Notes: a model not told the origin generated them from the letters alone. A stretch of 64,000 nucleotides of DNA from DAOUJW01 sp965218945 (GCA_965218945.1 OZ244718.1:2976001-3040000), one strand, 5' to 3'; shown: positions 46,916 to 55,863, counted from the stretch's first letter. Numbers and translations are program-made.

Positions 46916-49225
46916 CTATCCCGCGGCCTTCTCCTCCAGGGCTTCAAGGATAGCCCCGGGAGACATCGGCAGCCTGTCCATCCTGACCCCTATAGCGCCG
47001 TGGATGGCGTTGGCCATGGCGGCCAGGGGCGGGATGAGCACCGTCTCGCCCACGCCGCGTATCCCGAAGGGGTGGCGGGCGTTGGGCACCTCTATGATTT
47101 CGCAGTCGATCATGGGCAGGTCCAGGCTGGTGGGCATTCGATAGTCCAGGAAGCTGGAGTTGGCCATAGTGCCGTCCTCCGTCATGTAGTACTCCTCATT
47201 GAGGGCCCAACCGATGCCCTGGAGCGCCCCGCCCTGCATCTGCCCCTCCACGTAGCTGGGGTGGGCCGCCTTGCCGGCGTCGATGAAGGTCGTGTAGCGA
47301 AGGATGTCCACCTTGCCCGTCTCCGGGTCCACCTCAACGTCCACAATGTGGCCGGCGAGCTGTGCGCCCACGCCGCCCTGCTTGTCCTGGCCGGAGCAGG
47401 TCACCGGGCCGCCGGTGTCCATCAGCTTGGCCGCAAGCTGCTTGAAGGTGAACCTGTCCTCCGTGTTCTTCTTGCAGATGAACTCGCCGTCCATGAAGTC
47501 CACGTCCTCCGGCTGAACCTCCCACAGCAGAGCTGCCCGGGCGCTCATCTGCCTGATGACCTCCTGGGCCGTATTGATGGCTGCGCGGCCGGTGTCGAAG
47601 GCGATCCGGCTGCCGCCGGTCCCGCCCGTCCATCCAACGGCGTCCGTGTCCACAACGATTGGATTCACGTCTTCTGCCGAGATGCCCAGCACCTCGGCGG
47701 CCTGCATTGCCACCGCAGTGCGGGTCCCGCCGATGTCGACTGAGCCTGTGAGGAGGTTGATGGTGCCGTTGGCGTTGACGTTGATTGTGGCTGAGGAGCC
47801 GCTTCCGCCGCCGTTCAGCCGGTAGCCCACGGCGACGCCGCGGCCGCGGTTGGGGCCTTCCAGAGGAGCGTTGTAGTGGGGATGGGCCTTCATCGCCTGC
47901 TCAACCTCCTCGCAGCCGAAGCGCAGGTGAGGCACGCCGCTGGGGGCCCTGTCGCCCTCATGGACGGAGTTCTTGATGCGGAACTCCAGGGGGTCCATTC
48001 CCAGCTTCTCGGCCAGCTCGTCGATGACCGGCTCCACCGCAAAGGCCGCCTGGGGTTGCCCGGGCGCGCGGTAGGCCGCCGTCTTCTGCTTGTTGACCAC
48101 AACGTCGTAGCCGTCCACCTGCAGGTTGTCTATCTTGTAGGGGCCCAGGCCGCTCATTGCGCCGCCGCCGACGGGCGAGCCGGGGAAAGCGCCGGACTCG
48201 AACGCCAGGTAAAGCTCGGCCGCCGTGATCTTTCCACTCTTGTCAGCGCCTATCTTGCAGCGCATGAAGCTGCCCGACGTGGGCCCTGTGCCCTCAAAGA
48301 CCTCCTTGCGGGTCATGGAGATCTTCACCGGATTTCCGGACTTCTTGGAGAGCAGCGCAACAACCGGGTCCAGGTAGGTGATGGTCTTGCCTCCGAAGCC
48401 TCCGCCAATCTCCATTGGAACCACCTTGATCATGGACGGTGGCAGGTCAAGTATCGCCGCCGTCGAGTCTCGTATGGTGAAGGATCCCTGGGTGCTGGTC
48501 CAGATGGTCAGGTGGCCGTCGGCAGACCAGTGACCCGTGGACGTGTGAGGCTCAATGTAGCCCTGATGAACGGGCTGGGTGGTAAACTCCCGCTCCACGA
48601 TGACGTCGGCCTCCTTGAAACCCTGCTCAAGGTCGCCCCGCTTGAACTGGATGTGTCCCGCCACGTTGCTCTTGACTCCCGTGTTCTCGCCCGGGCCGAA
48701 CCGCTCGACGCGGAACACGGTGGTCAGGCTGTCGTGGAGAAGGGGAGCGTCCTCTGCAAGGGAGTCCTTCACGTTCAGGATGGGCTTGAGCACCTCGTAC
48801 TCAACCTCGATAAGCTCAATGGCCTCCTCAGCGATGTGGGCGTCGGTGGCGGCCACGGCCGCAATTGCATGGCCCTTGTACATGGCCTTCTTGGTGGCCA
48901 GAATGTTCTCCGCCAGGAGCCTTACATTGCCCTGGGTCTCCGTGAAGTCCAGGACCCTGTTCTCAATCACCGGTAAGTCCTTGGACGTGAGCACGGCCTT
49001 CACGCCCGGCAGGGCTTCGGCCTTGCTGGTGTCTATTGACAGGATGTGGGCATGGGCGTGGGGGCTGCGGAGTATCTTGCCGTGCAGCATCCCGGGCATA
49101 TTGATGTCGGCGCCGTACTTGGCGCGGCCCGTGACCTTGTCCAGAGCGTCGTGACGAATGGGCCTGCTGCCCACAACATTGAACTGGTCGGAACCAGAGC
49201 TCTCTCTACCGGCTGTAATAGTCAT
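46916..49225 (-). CDS. Xanthine dehydrogenase/aldehyde oxidase-family molybdenum subunit
   Basis: 769 residues from ATG 49225 (MTITAGRE); AGGAGG is 8 nt upstream, so the longer GTG frame is rejected. Layout: N-terminal RHDALDKVTGRAKYGADI, the molybdopterin motif IGGGFGGKT, AYRAPGQPQAAFAVEPVIDELA, and the C-terminal GVGETVLIPPLAAMANAI with the active-site Glu. It hydroxylates an aldehyde, purine or aromatic carbon. The FAD and 2Fe-2S subunits normally next to it are absent from this window, so it works with partners from elsewhere. Confidence 0.92.
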   Translation of the reverse strand: MTITAGRESSGSDQFNVVGSRPIRHDALDKVTGRAKYGADINMPGMLHGKILRSPHAHAHILSIDTSKAEALPGVKAVLTSKDLPVIENRVLDFTETQGNVRLLAENILATKKAMYKGHAIAAVAATDAHIAEEAIELIEVEYEVLKPILNVKDSLAEDAPLLHDSLTTVFRVERFGPGENTGVKSNVAGHIQFKRGDLEQGFKEADVIVEREFTTQPVHQGYIEPHTSTGHWSADGHLTIWTSTQGSFTIRDSTAAILDLPPSMIKVVPMEIGGGFGGKTITYLDPVVALLSKKSGNPVKISMTRKEVFEGTGPTSGSFMRCKIGADKSGKITAAELYLAFESGAFPGSPVGGGAMSGLGPYKIDNLQVDGYDVVVNKQKTAAYRAPGQPQAAFAVEPVIDELAEKLGMDPLEFRIKNSVHEGDRAPSGVPHLRFGCEEVEQAMKAHPHYNAPLEGPNRGRGVAVGYRLNGGGSGSSATINVNANGTINLLTGSVDIGGTRTAVAMQAAEVLGISAEDVNPIVVDTDAVGWTGGTGGSRIAFDTGRAAINTAQEVIRQMSARAALLWEVQPEDVDFMDGEFICKKNTEDRFTFKQLAAKLMDTGGPVTCSGQDKQGGVGAQLAGHIVDVEVDPETGKVDILRYTTFIDAGKAAHPSYVEGQMQGGALQGIGWALNEEYYMTEDGTMANSSFLDYRMPTSLDLPMIDCEIIEVPNARHPFGIRGVGETVLIPPLAAMANAIHGAIGVRMDRLPMSPGAILEALEEKAAG

Positions 49226-49263
49226 GGAGACCACCTCCTAGGCAAAAATTTCTGTCTCAGACC

Positions 49264-49280
49264 CGCGGGGATACCCCGCG
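49264..49280 (-). promoter_or_regulatory. Perfect hairpin in the leader of the XDH-type gene
   Basis: CGCGGGG-ATA-CCCCGCG, 7-bp perfect stem, 39 bp before the ATG on the minus strand. A smaller TCTG-AGA-CAGA hairpin follows. Possible leader control; too small for the known moco motif. Confidence 0.35.
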
Positions 49281-49435
49281 CCTGATTTCAGCACCACCAG
49301 CCTATTATCTAAGCGCGCTCGTGTCAAGGATTGGAATTCTCCTGCCTCATACTACCTCTTATAACTTGGTAAATATTGCTTGACAGCTAGGGTCTATGAT
49401 AGTAGCCTTATGGGAGAAGAAAAGGAGGTATTTGC

Positions 49436-50509
49436 ATGAAGCCTATCTCTATGACAAGCCGACTATTAGCTGGGTCTCTAAGACGCCAGCTTTGGGTGCT
49501 AGCACTATTAACCATTGGCGTTCTCTTGCTGGCCGCCTGTTCCGGAGCCGAAGGGCCGCAGGGACCTGCTGGGCAGGATGGTGGGGTCGGGCAGACGGGT
49601 CCTCAGGGAGCCGTAGGACCGGCAGGATCTCAAGGGGATGCAGGCCCAGCGGGACCGGCGGGTAACCAGGGTCCACAGGGTCCACAGGGCGACAAGGGCG
49701 ACCCGGGCGGACCCGTGGGACCGGAGGGACCGCAGGGAGCCCAGGGTGAACAGGGTAACACTGGTGAGCAGGGACCGCAGGGAGCCCAGGGTGACCGAGG
49801 ATCTCAGGGTGAACCCGGCATACCAGGCGGACCTCCGGGACCGCTGGGACCCCAGGGGCCAGTTGGACCTCAGGGACCCATCGGAGCACGCGGCGTGAAG
49901 GGCGACACCGGCCCGCTGGGACCCCAGGGAATCCAGGGCAACCAGGGTGAACAGGGACCCCAGGGCGACTTGGGACCCCAGGGACCTCCGGGACCCCAGG
50001 GTGACCGAGGACCCCAGGGACCTCTGGGACCCCAGGGTGACCGAGGACCCCAGGGACCTCTGGGACCCCAGGGTGACCGAGGACCCCAGGGTGACATAGG
50101 ACCCCAGGGCCCCACGGGACCCCAGGGTGAGCAGGGACCGTCAGGACAGCGCGGCGCTCCTGGACCGCAGGGCATAGCCGGACCTCACGGACCCCAGGGA
50201 AGGCCCGGAAACCCGGGTGTAAGTAACCTGCAGATAGTCAGATTGGATGGTGATTCTGACAGCGGGGACAAGACGGGACTCAAGGCGGCGGTCGTTCTCT
50301 GTGAGAAAGGCGGTGAGGACCTGTTCGCCATCGGCGGCGGATACAAGCTCGAAGGCTCAACCGATAACGTGAGCGTAACGGTATCTCGCCCGGACGGGCT
50401 GGCCGGTGAAGTGCCCGCCGGGTGGAGAGTGGAAGCCGTGGAGACCGGCCCAGGGCAGACGGGCAGCTGGTCCATCACTGCCTATGCGGTGTGCGCCAAC
50501 GTCAACTAG
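49436..50509 (+). CDS. Collagen-like lipoprotein
   Basis: 357 residues. Signal with lipobox LLAAC (Cys at about 35), then 74 Gly-X-Y triplets (about residues 37-260) broken only by two single Gly insertions, then a ~90-residue C-terminal beta-type domain (VSNLQIVRLDGDSDSGDKTGLKAAVVLC). The triplets are rich in GPQ, GDR and GEQ; the 12-residue block GPQGDRGPQGPL repeats in tandem, matched by 36-bp DNA repeats near 49996-50100. Lacking hydroxyproline, such proteins form triple helices stabilised by charge. AAAAGGAGG precedes ATG 49436. It should be a trimeric surface stalk. Different codon bias from neighbours comes from the repeats. Confidence 0.9.
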   Translation: MKPISMTSRLLAGSLRRQLWVLALLTIGVLLLAACSGAEGPQGPAGQDGGVGQTGPQGAVGPAGSQGDAGPAGPAGNQGPQGPQGDKGDPGGPVGPEGPQGAQGEQGNTGEQGPQGAQGDRGSQGEPGIPGGPPGPLGPQGPVGPQGPIGARGVKGDTGPLGPQGIQGNQGEQGPQGDLGPQGPPGPQGDRGPQGPLGPQGDRGPQGPLGPQGDRGPQGDIGPQGPTGPQGEQGPSGQRGAPGPQGIAGPHGPQGRPGNPGVSNLQIVRLDGDSDSGDKTGLKAAVVLCEKGGEDLFAIGGGYKLEGSTDNVSVTVSRPDGLAGEVPAGWRVEAVETGPGQTGSWSITAYAVCANVN

Positions 50510-50550
50510 AGACGAGTAGGGCGCAGGCGGTGACTAACCGCAGAAGACGA

Positions 50551-50590
50551 AGAGGGGGGCAGGCGCTAGCCTGCCCCCCTCTCTATTTTT
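50551..50590 (+). terminator. Strong rho-independent terminator
   Basis: AGAGGGGGGCAGGC (50551-50564), loop GCTA, GCCTGCCCCCCTCT (50569-50582), then CTATTTTTGG. A 14-bp perfect stem with a T-run, 42 bp after the collagen-like gene stop. Confidence 0.9.
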
Positions 50591-50964
50591 GGCCTGTCCC
50601 CTCATTAAGTGGGGGGCAAGCGGCCAAGGGCATGACGCATCAACCGTCGCTCCCGTGAAAAGAGACCTTTGCATAACTCTGGTATCTTCCCCAAAGATGC
50701 GCGTTTCACTGTCATTCTGAGCGGAGCGCAGCGGAGTGAAGAATCCAAAGCCTTTGCCTGCAAAGCTACGTTGTCCTGAATGTAACGCCTTGGAGTCCCG
50801 TTTTCACGGGAATGACGGGAGTATGGGGCTGCGGCACAAGTTACGCAAAGGTCTCTGAAAACGGGAGCCCACGCCTCCACCTTCCCCCTGGATTCCTGCC
50901 TCCGCAGGAATGACGAATCTCCCCTACTGGATACCCGTTGACACGGGCATGACGAAACCGCGGC
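50591..50964. repeat. Intergenic cluster of dispersed inverted repeats
   Basis: Contains TGTCATTCTGAGCGGAGCGC (from 50710) with GAAGAATCC after it, a TTCACGGGAATGACGGG segment (50801-50821), and GGATTCCTGCCTCCGCAGGA (50888-50907) plus a CACGGGCATGACG arm near 50941-50953. These are short palindromic, widely scattered families; related copies are at 16349-16416 and 52241-52701. No gene recognised. Confidence 0.7.
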
Positions 50965-51519
50965 CTACTGCAGCGCCTTCTGATTCTCTATTTCGGCCCG
51001 CAGCGCCTCCGCGTCAAACCCCAATCCTATCGCCTGATCAACGTCCTGTTGGGCAGCCGCGTCGTCTCCGAGGCGGGTGTAAGCCTTGGCCCTGTTGACG
51101 TAGAACTCGCCTACCTGCGGCAAGCGGTCGATGGCTTCGGTGTAGTCGTCAATGGCAAGCTGGTATTCGCCCAGCAGGAAGTAGGTGATTCCCCTGGTGT
51201 TGTACGCGCCCACGTGCCCCGAATCGAACCGTATTGCCTCGCTCAGGTCCTGGAGCGCCCGCTCGTACTCACCCAGCCTGCCGTAGGAGCCGCCCCTGCG
51301 AAAGTAGTAGTCGGCATCGACGGGATTGATCTCAAGCGCCTGGTCGTACTGCGCTATCGCCTCCTCGACCTGCCCCTGTTTCTCCAGCTCCACGCCCGCG
51401 TTGAAGTGCGTCTCCGCCCTCTCCGCAGCGCCTTCGCAGGCCGAGGACGCCAGGGCGGCAACCACCAGCGCGGCCGCGGCCAGCAGAGTCGGTTTCACTA
51501 TGCGGGGAATCCTGAACAC
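50965..51519 (-). CDS. TPR-repeat lipoprotein (leaderless candidate)
   Basis: 184 residues from GTG 51519. N-terminal hydrophobic segment with a weak lipobox (LASSAC), then at least three to four tetratricopeptide repeats: AETHFNAGVELEKQGQVEEAIAQYDQALEINP, ADYYFRRGGSYGRLGEYERALQDLSEAI, GAYNTRGITYFLLGEYQLAIDDYTEAID, EFYVNRAKAYTRLGDDAAAQQDVDQAI. It would be a periplasmic scaffold. TACAAT lies 6 nt before the GTG and no ribosome site is present. Confidence 0.8.
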   Translation of the reverse strand: MFRIPRIVKPTLLAAAALVVAALASSACEGAAERAETHFNAGVELEKQGQVEEAIAQYDQALEINPVDADYYFRRGGSYGRLGEYERALQDLSEAIRFDSGHVGAYNTRGITYFLLGEYQLAIDDYTEAIDRLPQVGEFYVNRAKAYTRLGDDAAAQQDVDQAIGLGFDAEALRAEIENQKALQ

Positions 51520-51657
51520 CCCGGAATTGTACCACCGCAGCGGCCTCCCGCGCCCCCTCGACACGCAAGAGTCGGTGGGGTAGACTGGCGCAAAGAACGG
51601 CAGGATGGAGCGTATGGGCACAGAGCGCCCGGCGCCGCGTTCCTGAAGGGAGGCCCC

Positions 51658-52176
51658 ATGTTCGATGTAAAGGACCGACGCGACCTCGTTGAGAAGCTGG
51701 AGGAGAACCGGCAGGCCCTGCTGGAGGTCGTCGCCACCCTGGACGAGAAGCAAGCCGAGACTCCGCAGAAGGCCGGGGACCGGTCCCCCAAGGGTCAGCT
51801 GCTGCACCTGGCGGAGGCGGAGCACCACTACGTGTGGGAGTGGGCGCGCCGCTCACGGGACGAGGACTCCCCAGACCTGGCAGGGCTCCCGGACCCGGGC
51901 GCAACCGGAGAGGCTCCGCTATTCGATCACGCCAACGAAATCCCCTTGGCCCAGCTGCTGGAGCGAATGGAGCAGGAGCGCCAACTGACGGTCCGGTTCA
52001 TCGCCGAGACAGCGGACTCGGAGATGGAGCGCGCGGGACGCAATACTCCCTTTGGGGAGCTGAGTGTCCACCAGTTCCTGAAGTCCCTGTACAGGCACGA
52101 CCGGATGCACCAGGACGAGGTGCTGGGGCGGGAGTCCACCTACGTGGTGACCACCCAGGAGGGACGGCGGCTGTAG
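51658..52176 (+). CDS. DinB-like protein
   Basis: 172 residues from ATG 51658, with AAGGGAGG upstream. Four-helix DinB/YfiT-type pattern: RRDLVEKLEENRQALLEVVATL, then a metal-type His in LLHLAEAEHHYVWEW, and the C-terminal LSVHQFLKSLYRHDRMHQDEV with two His. Likely a metal-dependent thiol-linked or detoxification protein; the specific role is unknown. A longer frame upstream to 51049 overlaps the TPR gene and is discarded. Confidence 0.78.
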   Translation: MFDVKDRRDLVEKLEENRQALLEVVATLDEKQAETPQKAGDRSPKGQLLHLAEAEHHYVWEWARRSRDEDSPDLAGLPDPGATGEAPLFDHANEIPLAQLLERMEQERQLTVRFIAETADSEMERAGRNTPFGELSVHQFLKSLYRHDRMHQDEVLGRESTYVVTTQEGRRL

Positions 52177-52240
52177 ACGGAGGGGTAAGGGGCCGGTAAT
52201 CTGTTATGCCCGTGTCGAAGGGCATCCAGGGGAGCGCGTC

Positions 52241-52701
52241 TGTCATTCTGAGGAGTGAAGCGACGAAGAATCCCAGGCCGTTGCGCGACTGCTGCGTTTG
52301 CATCCTGACAGACGAGGCCCACAGTCGGCACGTGGAATCAGGGAGTCGTATGTGTGTAGACCTGAGCGCTGAGTGGTCGGAGGCTCTGGATTCTTCACTG
52401 CGTTCAGAATGACAGGCGCGCGCGGCGTCTGTCATTCTGAGGAGTAAAGCGACGAAGAATCCCAGGCTGTCCTTGAACGCTGCGGTTGCATCCTGCCAAA
52501 CGAAACTCACAATCTGCACATGGAATCGGAGAGTCGTATGTGTGTAGACCTGAGCGCTGAGTGGTCGGAGGCTCTGGATTCTTCACTGCGTTCAGAATGA
52601 CAGGAGGGCGAGCGGCGACTGTCATTCTGAGGAGTGAAGCGACGAAGAATCCCAGGCCGTTGCGCGACTGCTGCGTTTGCATTCTGACAAACGAGGCCCA
52701 C
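52241..52701. repeat. Tandem array of inverted-repeat-bounded elements (MITE-like)
   Basis: Two full copies (52241-52414 and 52430-52602) and a third 5' part (52620 to about 52701), with a period of ~190 bp. Each full copy begins TGTCATTCTGAGGAG and GAAGAATCC shortly after, and ends with GGATTCTTCACTGCGTTCAG then AATGACA, i.e. inverted termini. Copies 1 and 2 share the 3' part nearly exactly, copies 1 and 3 the 5' part, so the array is mosaic. The rest of 52177-52738 holds no gene; short ORFs across the repeats (VILRSEATKN type) are spurious. Confidence 0.8.
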
Positions 52702-52738
52702 AGGCTGGCTGCACGGGAGCGGCGGTTATGCGCCGAGC

Positions 52739-53866
52739 CTACAGCGCGGCGGCTATCCTGTCCCAGTGGAACCGGGCATCCCCGAAGAGGGCCTGGTTAA
52801 CCTTGGCCTTCTTGTGGTACAGGTGGATGTCCATCTCTTTGGTGAAGGATATTCCCCCGTGGCACTGGTGCGCCAGGTATGTGACCCTGCCGTAGGCGTC
52901 GCTGATCCAAGCCTTGGCCTTCGAGACCTCCGGGGCGGAGAAATCTCCCTGGGACACAAGCCCGGCGGCCTGGTAGGTGAGGTATCGTGAGGTGTCGATG
53001 TCTGTGAGCATATTGGCGCAGTGGTGCTGGATGGCCTGGAAGCTGCCGATGGACCGACCAAAGGCGGGACGGGCGTTGACGTAGCTCACCGCGAGCTCCA
53101 TAGCGGCTTGAGCGCCGCCCACGGACTCCGCGCACTTGCCAATAGCGCCCCACACTATGAGCTTCTCCACCAGGGGCCACCCCCCGTCGAGGGGGCCCAG
53201 CAGGTTGTCGGCAGACACCTGAACGTTGTCGAACACCACCTCAGCCTGCTTGTCGATTCCCATCACCCTCAGCGGGGTGACGGTGACGCCGGGGGTGTCG
53301 GCGTCCACTATGAGGAGCGAAACGCCGTCCCTGGGATCGGGGTTGTCGGAGGAGCGTGCTGCAACGATGAACGAGCCGGCGGCCTGGCCGTCGGACACGA
53401 ACATCTTGACGCCGTTGATCGCGTAGCCGTCGCCGGACGGGGCGCATCGAACTGCGATGTCGCCGGCCTCATACTGTCCACTTGCCTCCGTCAGCGCCAG
53501 TGCCATGATGAGCTCACCCATCGCAATCCGTTCCAAGTATGCGTCCTTCTGCTTGTCCGTGCCGGCGTCCAGAATGGCCTGTCCGCACAGCACTACGGTG
53601 GAGAAGTAGGGGCCTGGGAGAATGGCCCGCCCCATCTCCTCCAGCAGCATTGCCATGTCCAGAAAGCTGAACTCAGCGCCCCCGTACTGCTCCGGGAAGG
53701 TGAGTCCCAGCCAGCCCAACTCGGCCATCTTCTGCCAAAGCTCGGGCGAGTATCCCTTTTCGTCGGTCTCCATTGCCCGCACCAGGGACTTGGGGCATTC
53801 GGCCTCCAGGAACTCCCTGGCCAGTGGGCTGAGCATCTGCTGCTCTTCTGAAAAGGCTAGATCCAT
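52739..53866 (-). CDS. Acyl-CoA dehydrogenase family protein (second of pair)
   Basis: 375 residues. Acyl-CoA dehydrogenase layout: N-terminal helices (LAFSEEQQMLSPLAREFL), central ALALTEASGQYEAGDIAVRC and YAINGVKMFVSDG, C-terminal RPAFGRSIGSFQAIQHHCANMLTDI and HQCHGGISFTKEMDIHLYHKKAK. FAD-dependent oxidation of an acyl-CoA. It starts 27 bp after the stop of the other dehydrogenase gene, and such pairs often make an alpha2-beta2 enzyme for bulky substrates such as sterol side chains. Confidence 0.88.
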   Translation of the reverse strand: MDLAFSEEQQMLSPLAREFLEAECPKSLVRAMETDEKGYSPELWQKMAELGWLGLTFPEQYGGAEFSFLDMAMLLEEMGRAILPGPYFSTVVLCGQAILDAGTDKQKDAYLERIAMGELIMALALTEASGQYEAGDIAVRCAPSGDGYAINGVKMFVSDGQAAGSFIVAARSSDNPDPRDGVSLLIVDADTPGVTVTPLRVMGIDKQAEVVFDNVQVSADNLLGPLDGGWPLVEKLIVWGAIGKCAESVGGAQAAMELAVSYVNARPAFGRSIGSFQAIQHHCANMLTDIDTSRYLTYQAAGLVSQGDFSAPEVSKAKAWISDAYGRVTYLAHQCHGGISFTKEMDIHLYHKKAKVNQALFGDARFHWDRIAAAL

Positions 53867-53893
53867 ATGACTATCCCTCTTCCGTTTCGCTCT

Positions 53894-55081
53894 CTACTCC
53901 CGGGGCATCCCCAAGCCCCGCTGGGCAATGATGGTGCGTTGCATCTCCGACGTGCCCAGATGGAGGGTGGCTGCCACGGAGCTTACGAAGGCCTCCCCCA
54001 GTCTGCCCATAAGTGGAGCGGCCCTGGAGCCCGGCTCCAGGGAGCCGTAGAGGCCCAGGACCTGTGTAGCGTCGGCGGTGAACTGCCGCCACATCTCGCT
54101 GCTCAGGAGCCTGCTCATGGACGCCTCATGGCTGGAGTCCAGGCCCTCCTTCTGAAGCCAGGCCACCCGGTACGCGGCCACGCGGCAGGCCTCGATGCCC
54201 ATCGCCATCTCACCCAGCTTGCTTTGCACGTGGGGTAGGTCGAAGAGGGTCTTGTCGCCGCTCGCAGTTTCCCTGGTATAGGCTGCGAGGTCGTCCAGGA
54301 GGGCGCGGGCGCGGCCGACCATCTCTATGCCGACGCGCTGCCGGTTCAGAATGCTCACGGCTACATACCATCCCATGCCGCGCTCTCCGACCATGCACTC
54401 CGCGGGCACCTCAAGGTCGTCGAAGAACACCTCGTTCAGCATCCCGCTCCTGCCATCCACCTCGTCCAGGGCGCGGAGAGTGATCTTGGGGGAGTTCATA
54501 TCTATCACAAAGCAGCTTACGTCACGGTGTCTGGGAGCGTCCGGGTTGGTGCGGGCCAGTATGTGGATCCAGTCCGCTCTGGCCGCGCCGCCCACGTAGT
54601 CCTTCTGGCCGCTGACGATGTAGTGGTCGCCGTCCTGGACGGCCGTGGTGCGGACGGAGGCCAGGTCAGAGCCTCCACCCGGCTCAGTGTACCCCTGGCA
54701 CCAGAAAGTGTCTGCGCTGGCAATGGACGGCAGGTGGCTGCTCTTCAGCTGCTCCGACCCATGCTCGATAATGGCCGGGCCAATCAGGTTCGGGCCGTCG
54801 TCAAAGGAGATGGACTCCGGGACGCCCCAGTAGGCCATCTCCTCCCGGAAGAGCATGTGAAGGACGGGTGAGCAGTCCTGGCCGCCGTGCTCCGAGGGCC
54901 AGTGCATCGTAGTCCAGCCCCTCTGGGCCACCTTCCTGCGCGCCTCCAGCACCGCGGGCCAGAGGTCGTCCTTGTAAACGACTCTGTCCTGCCAGCGTAT
55001 CTCCGGGGGGATCTCGGCGAGGATGAACTCGCGGACCTCGTCCCGGAAGGCTGATTCCTCGGCGCTAAGGCGAAAATCCAC
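53894..55081 (-). CDS. Acyl-CoA dehydrogenase family protein (first of pair)
   Basis: 395 residues. MDFRLSAEESAFRDEVREFI, then FWCQGYTEPGGGSDLASVRTTAV and YIVSGQKDYVGGAARADW in the FAD-binding region, and the C-terminal end ATLHLGTSEMQRTIIAQRGLGMPRE, typical of the family. ATG 55081. It sits directly before the shorter homologue with shared direction. A fatty-acyl or steroid-type CoA thioester is likely; the exact chain cannot be said. The MaoC-type hydratase at 44.6 kb is not close enough to assign to the same pathway. Confidence 0.88.
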   Translation of the reverse strand: MDFRLSAEESAFRDEVREFILAEIPPEIRWQDRVVYKDDLWPAVLEARRKVAQRGWTTMHWPSEHGGQDCSPVLHMLFREEMAYWGVPESISFDDGPNLIGPAIIEHGSEQLKSSHLPSIASADTFWCQGYTEPGGGSDLASVRTTAVQDGDHYIVSGQKDYVGGAARADWIHILARTNPDAPRHRDVSCFVIDMNSPKITLRALDEVDGRSGMLNEVFFDDLEVPAECMVGERGMGWYVAVSILNRQRVGIEMVGRARALLDDLAAYTRETASGDKTLFDLPHVQSKLGEMAMGIEACRVAAYRVAWLQKEGLDSSHEASMSRLLSSEMWRQFTADATQVLGLYGSLEPGSRAAPLMGRLGEAFVSSVAATLHLGTSEMQRTIIAQRGLGMPRE

Positions 55082-55131
55082 TCAGGTTACTCCTTTGGAG
55101 TTGGGTGTCGGCTCACGAAGGCCGGCTTGGG

Positions 55132-55725
55132 CTAGGGCCTCCACCATGTGTTGCGGTCCGACAGGGAGATCTCCATCACTACCACATCCTGGTAGCCTCC
55201 GTAGTAATCCATGATGCGGGCCGGAAGGGTGGCCACCCTCTCGAATCCCATGCGCTCGGCGAAGCTGATGGCGGCTTCCTCTCGGCGTGGCACCAGGTCT
55301 AAGTACACCTTGTACAGGTTCAGCTCCTTGGCTATGTCCAAGAGCTCTCTGATGACGTGGGCTCCCAGTCCCCTCTGCCTGAATCTCGGGTCTACAACTA
55401 TCCTCAACTCTCCGATGTGTCGCCGGGAGAAGGCGCGGGTCCGGTGGAGTGTAGCATCGGAGACGATCTCGCCGTCCACAATAGCCTCAATGGCGATAAC
55501 GCGCTCGTGGTTTATGTTGTGGGTCCACTCCCGGGTCACGTCGACATCAGTAACTTCGTCCTTCAGGTAGTAGAGGTCCTCCTCAGGTATTCGACTGAAG
55601 AAGTCGTGCAGCGCCTGGTGGTCACTCTCTACCAGAGGCCTCAGTTCGACCTCAGTGCCGTCGTCAAGGTTGAACTTCTTTGGAAATCCCTCAAAAGCGG
55701 GTACGTTCCTGGATTGTGCTGCCAT
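55132..55725 (-). CDS. GNAT-family acetyltransferase
   Basis: 197 residues. The acetyl-CoA motif A is seen in IGELRIVVDPRFRQRGLGAHVIRELLDIA (about 112-140) with RQRGLG; motif B follows (EEAAISFAERMGFERVATLP). Substrate unknown. ATG 55725 with GGAGAGGATT on the minus strand just upstream. It is separated from the next gene upstream by a short terminator. Confidence 0.85.
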   Translation of the reverse strand: MAAQSRNVPAFEGFPKKFNLDDGTEVELRPLVESDHQALHDFFSRIPEEDLYYLKDEVTDVDVTREWTHNINHERVIAIEAIVDGEIVSDATLHRTRAFSRRHIGELRIVVDPRFRQRGLGAHVIRELLDIAKELNLYKVYLDLVPRREEAAISFAERMGFERVATLPARIMDYYGGYQDVVVMEISLSDRNTWWRP

Positions 55726-55797
55726 AATCCTCTCCTTTACAATACTGTTTTCTTTCGATTACTCTCGCGCCGCTCAAAGGCGCTAACCTTTAGACCT

Positions 55798-55813
55798 AAA
55801 AACCCCAACGGGG
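55798..55813 (-). terminator. Short terminator after the ABM-domain gene
   Basis: Read on the minus strand: CCCC-GTT-GGGG followed by TTTTT (55802-55798). Stem of 4-5 bp only, but the T-run is good. It is 50 bp past the stop of the ABM-domain gene. Confidence 0.5.
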
Positions 55814-55863
55814 ATTCTAATACACTGCGGGTCGAGAAGATAGCCTTCTTAACGATTCCCTGT

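Noticed and set aside
49560..50220. Short regular DNA repeats suggesting a CRISPR array
   Set aside because: The repeats encode Gly-X-Y triplets in one long frame with a signal peptide; there are no unique spacers and no cas genes.
52206..52800. Short frames of the VILRSEATKN type
   Set aside because: They are translations of the inverted-repeat element, not genes.
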